Shown here: piece by piece, positions 6,225-8,035 of the stretch
Layout of the letters: every line of letters begins with the position of its first letter
Position numbering within the stretch: position 1 is the first letter of the stretch
Assembly (NCBI GenBank): GCA_014804915.1
Contig: JAAUYW010000073.1
Location: 1-8,035 of the forward strand
Source: Desulfovibrio sp.
GTDB lineage: Bacteria > Desulfobacterota > Desulfovibrionia > Desulfovibrionales > Desulfovibrionaceae
Direction: 5' to 3'
DNA length: 8,035 nucleotides
Translations under genes and position numbers: made by a program
The notes under the pieces: model-generated
Database searches by the model: none
The model's input: only the letters and a program-made list of their open reading frames with translations
What the model was told of the DNA's origin: nothing

Positions 6225-7058
6225 ATGAACGCGCTACTGGACATTCCCCAACTGATCTATACGCTCCTCATCCAGCTTGCCTGCGGCATTGCGCTCGCCT
6301 GCCAGTTCGCGCCTGGCGAGCGCGGCTTTTTGAAACAGCAGGCGCTGTTCGCATTCACCTTTCTGTTTCTCGCGCCCCTGCTGCGCGTAATAATGGAGCA
6401 CTCCGTTTCGCCGGCAGTATCCCGCTGGGAAATGTATTGCATTGGTGCCCTGGGCGCAGGGCTGATAGCTGATTTCTGGCTCAAATACGAGCCTGACGCA
6501 AGGCCATTTGAAAGAATCCTCGGCTGGCTGCTCACCGGCGCCGCAATAGCGCTGCTTTTTTGCGCAAGCCTGCCCTATGACGCGGCTGACAGTCCGGAGC
6601 TGGGCACAGCCACTACCTTTTTTCTCTCTCTGGGCAGCGCCATGCTGCTTGGCTCCATCTGGGTGGCAATGGCAGGCTCGCGCCAGAGCCGGGAAACAGG
6701 GCTGCCCCTGCCAGACAACGCCTTTTTCAGCAGACTGCTGTTTCTGGGCTGCTCCGGCTTTGTGCTGACAGCGATTTTCACTCCCCTGGCGCTGCCGCTG
6801 CAATTATCTCCCCGCCAGATCCTGCCTGCTACTCCGGAAAGCATCGCTGACTGGCATGCCTGGCACTGCGGCCTTTCCGGATTCGCCATCCTCACATTTC
6901 TCGTGGCTGTTTACCGCACACACCTGCTTGCAGGCGCACGCGACAAGGGCGAAGACATAATCCCCGGACTGCCGTCAATGGGCTTTGCCTTCATCCTCGC
7001 CCTGCTGGGAGAGGCCGTGGGGCGGGTCGCTTTTCTGACTGCCTGGATGCCCGTCTAA
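6225..7058 (+). CDS. DmsC-like membrane anchor subunit (orphan, no DmsA/DmsB in the window)
   Basis: The 277-residue protein has about eight hydrophobic helices (roughly 8-27, 37-56, 69-87, 98-116, 127-150, 166-190, 214-234 and 250-270), the length and topology of DmsC, the quinol-oxidising anchor of DMSO reductase-type molybdoenzymes. The start (IPQLIYTLLIQLACGIALA) parallels the PLMIFTVFGQCVAGGF opening of E. coli DmsC. The end (GFAFILALLGEAVGRVAF) parallels its SFILLLAGELIGRGVF block. In the usual arrangement DmsC follows a molybdopterin subunit (DmsA) and an iron-sulfur subunit (DmsB). Here it follows the AroA-like gene by 44 bases and is followed by convergent dxs, so its partners must be elsewhere or absent. 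ATG 6225 has a good Shine-Dalgarno. The last 84 bases overlap the antisense end of dxs. The family call rests on my own pattern match, at moderate strength. Confidence 0.7.
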   Translation: MNALLDIPQLIYTLLIQLACGIALACQFAPGERGFLKQQALFAFTFLFLAPLLRVIMEHSVSPAVSRWEMYCIGALGAGLIADFWLKYEPDARPFERILGWLLTGAAIALLFCASLPYDAADSPELGTATTFFLSLGSAMLLGSIWVAMAGSRQSRETGLPLPDNAFFSRLLFLGCSGFVLTAIFTPLALPLQLSPRQILPATPESIADWHAWHCGLSGFAILTFLVAVYRTHLLAGARDKGEDIIPGLPSMGFAFILALLGEAVGRVAFLTAWMPV

Positions 7059-8035
7059 TTCAGCCAGCAATTTCAGCCCTGCTTCGCAGATGGCGCCAGC
7101 ATCCACTCCTGCGCGCTCGCGCAGTTGCGCCTGTCTGCCATGCTCAATGAACCTGTCCGGCAAGCCAAGCCTGGCGATTTTCAGACTCCCCAGGCCATTG
7201 TCAGCCAGAAGCTCCAGAACTGCGGAGGACATCCCGCCTGCCTTGCTGCCCTCCTCCACAAGCAGGAGCGCCCTGCTTTTTCCTGCCAGCTCCAGAATCT
7301 GCCTTTCCGGCAACGGCTTTATCCAGATCACATCAAATACGTTCACAGCCTTGCCGGCGCTGGCCCCGATTGCTGCTGCGGCTTCCATGGCCGGCCAGAC
7401 TGTGGAGCCGGCCGCAATGATGGTCAAATCCTCCCCGGCCTGCAAAAGCTCGCCCCTGCCTGGCTCGAGGATCTGCGGCGCTCCGGCAGCTGCAGCGTCA
7501 CAATCATCCGGGCACGCGCCGCGCGGATAGCGAATCGCCAGCGGACCCCTGAAATCCCTGCCTGTAAACAGGCAATTGCGCAGCATTGCGCCATCCCTGG
7601 GCGCAAGCACGTTCATATTCGGCACATGGCGCAAATAGGCGAGATCAAACGCGCCATGATGAGTCGGCCCGTCTTCGCCCACCAGACCTGCGCGATCTAT
7701 GCAAAACACAACCGGCAGATTCTGGAGGCAGACATCATGCACGAGCTGGTCATAGCCGCGCTGCAAAAATGTGGAATAAATTGCCAGATAGGGCCGAAAG
7801 CCCTGGCTGGCGAGTCCGGCGGCGAAAGTTACGGCATGCTGCTCGCAAATGCCTGTGTCCACAAAGCGCTCCGGATACAGCTCCCGAAACCTGTCCGTGC
7901 CTGTGCCCTGGGGCATTGCTGCCGTTATGGCCAAAATGCGCCTGTCATTGCGGCCAAGCTCCACAATGGCATCTGCAAAGACCTGCGTATAGGTTTTCTG
8001 CGCCTTCGCTTCCCTGCAGCCAACCGCGGCCTGAA
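6975..8035 (-). CDS. dxs: 1-deoxy-D-xylulose-5-phosphate synthase, C-terminal part, 5' end outside the window
   Basis: Dxs is a thiamine-diphosphate enzyme that condenses pyruvate and glyceraldehyde 3-phosphate, the entry step of the MEP isoprenoid pathway in the cytoplasm. The visible 352 codons begin just upstream of KTYTQVFADAIVELGRND, so the N-terminal TPP-binding domain lies beyond the right edge. Present are the transketolase pyrimidine-binding domain, with TAAMPQGTG, DTGICEQHAVTFAAGLA (catalytic Glu in EQHA) and DRAGLVGEDGPTHHGAFD, and the C-terminal domain, with IKPLPE, EEGSKAGGMSSAVLE and the family ending LGLPDRFIEHG. After the usual end (LKLLAELD) about 20 extra hydrophilic residues run on before the TGA at 6975-6977. 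They are encoded antisense to the DmsC-like gene and look unstructured. The identification is very firm. Confidence 0.96.
   Translation of the reverse strand, partial: QAAVGCREAKAQKTYTQVFADAIVELGRNDRRILAITAAMPQGTGTDRFRELYPERFVDTGICEQHAVTFAAGLASQGFRPYLAIYSTFLQRGYDQLVHDVCLQNLPVVFCIDRAGLVGEDGPTHHGAFDLAYLRHVPNMNVLAPRDGAMLRNCLFTGRDFRGPLAIRYPRGACPDDCDAAAAGAPQILEPGRGELLQAGEDLTIIAAGSTVWPAMEAAAAIGASAGKAVNVFDVIWIKPLPERQILELAGKSRALLLVEEGSKAGGMSSAVLELLADNGLGSLKIARLGLPDRFIEHGRQAQLRERAGVDAGAICEAGLKLLAELDGHPGSQKSDPPHGLSQQGEDEGKAH

Noticed and set aside
7090..7530. 146-codon plus-strand open frame across dxs
   Set aside because: It is a shadow of dxs, whose minus-strand frame carries all expected motifs.

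Overview
The window is an ordinary-looking chromosomal stretch from a Gram-negative bacterium, GC-rich by eye (roughly high 50s percent). The MetRS is the single-polypeptide type with a CxxC/CxxH knuckle and a C-terminal Trbp111-like domain. Its wording (GYYCYGCERFYTEKELENGL, EDLCISRPKSRLTWGIELPF) is what I remember from Desulfovibrio-type sulfate reducers, so Desulfovibrionales or a close relative is my best guess. That is recognition from memory, not a search result.

Layout, left to right. (1) metG runs in from the left edge and meets an in-frame UAG at 1457-1459. The same frame then stays open to a second UAG at 1811-1813 and encodes the complete C-terminal tRNA-binding domain. (2) uppP (undecaprenyl-diphosphate phosphatase) follows 25 bases later. 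(3) After a 70-base AT-richer gap with a possible promoter comes a membrane-anchored M23 metallopeptidase. (4) One base after its stop is a small, probably coupled ORF of unknown function. (5) Next is a fusion of a chorismate-mutase-like domain and an EPSP-synthase (AroA)-like domain that has lost nearly all recognisable AroA active-site residues. (6) It is followed by an orphan DmsC-like eight-helix membrane anchor. (7) On the minus strand, converging on the DmsC-like gene and overlapping its end by 84 bases, is the C-terminal half of dxs, which runs off the right edge.

Functionally, uppP, the M23 peptidase and dxs all touch envelope building: Dxs starts the isoprenoid route that leads to undecaprenyl phosphate, UppP recycles that carrier, and the M23 enzyme trims peptidoglycan. 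The AroA-like fusion and the orphan DmsC do not fit an obvious pathway with their neighbours.

The points most worth a second look are the UAG between the two functional parts of metG, with a 7+7 bp hairpin ending exactly at that codon, and the AroA-like protein that looks like a pseudoenzyme fused to a chorismate-mutase-like helix bundle. I see no tRNA, rRNA, CRISPR array, insertion sequence or phage gene. Apart from the metG segment after the UAG, no stretch longer than 300 bases lacks a gene.
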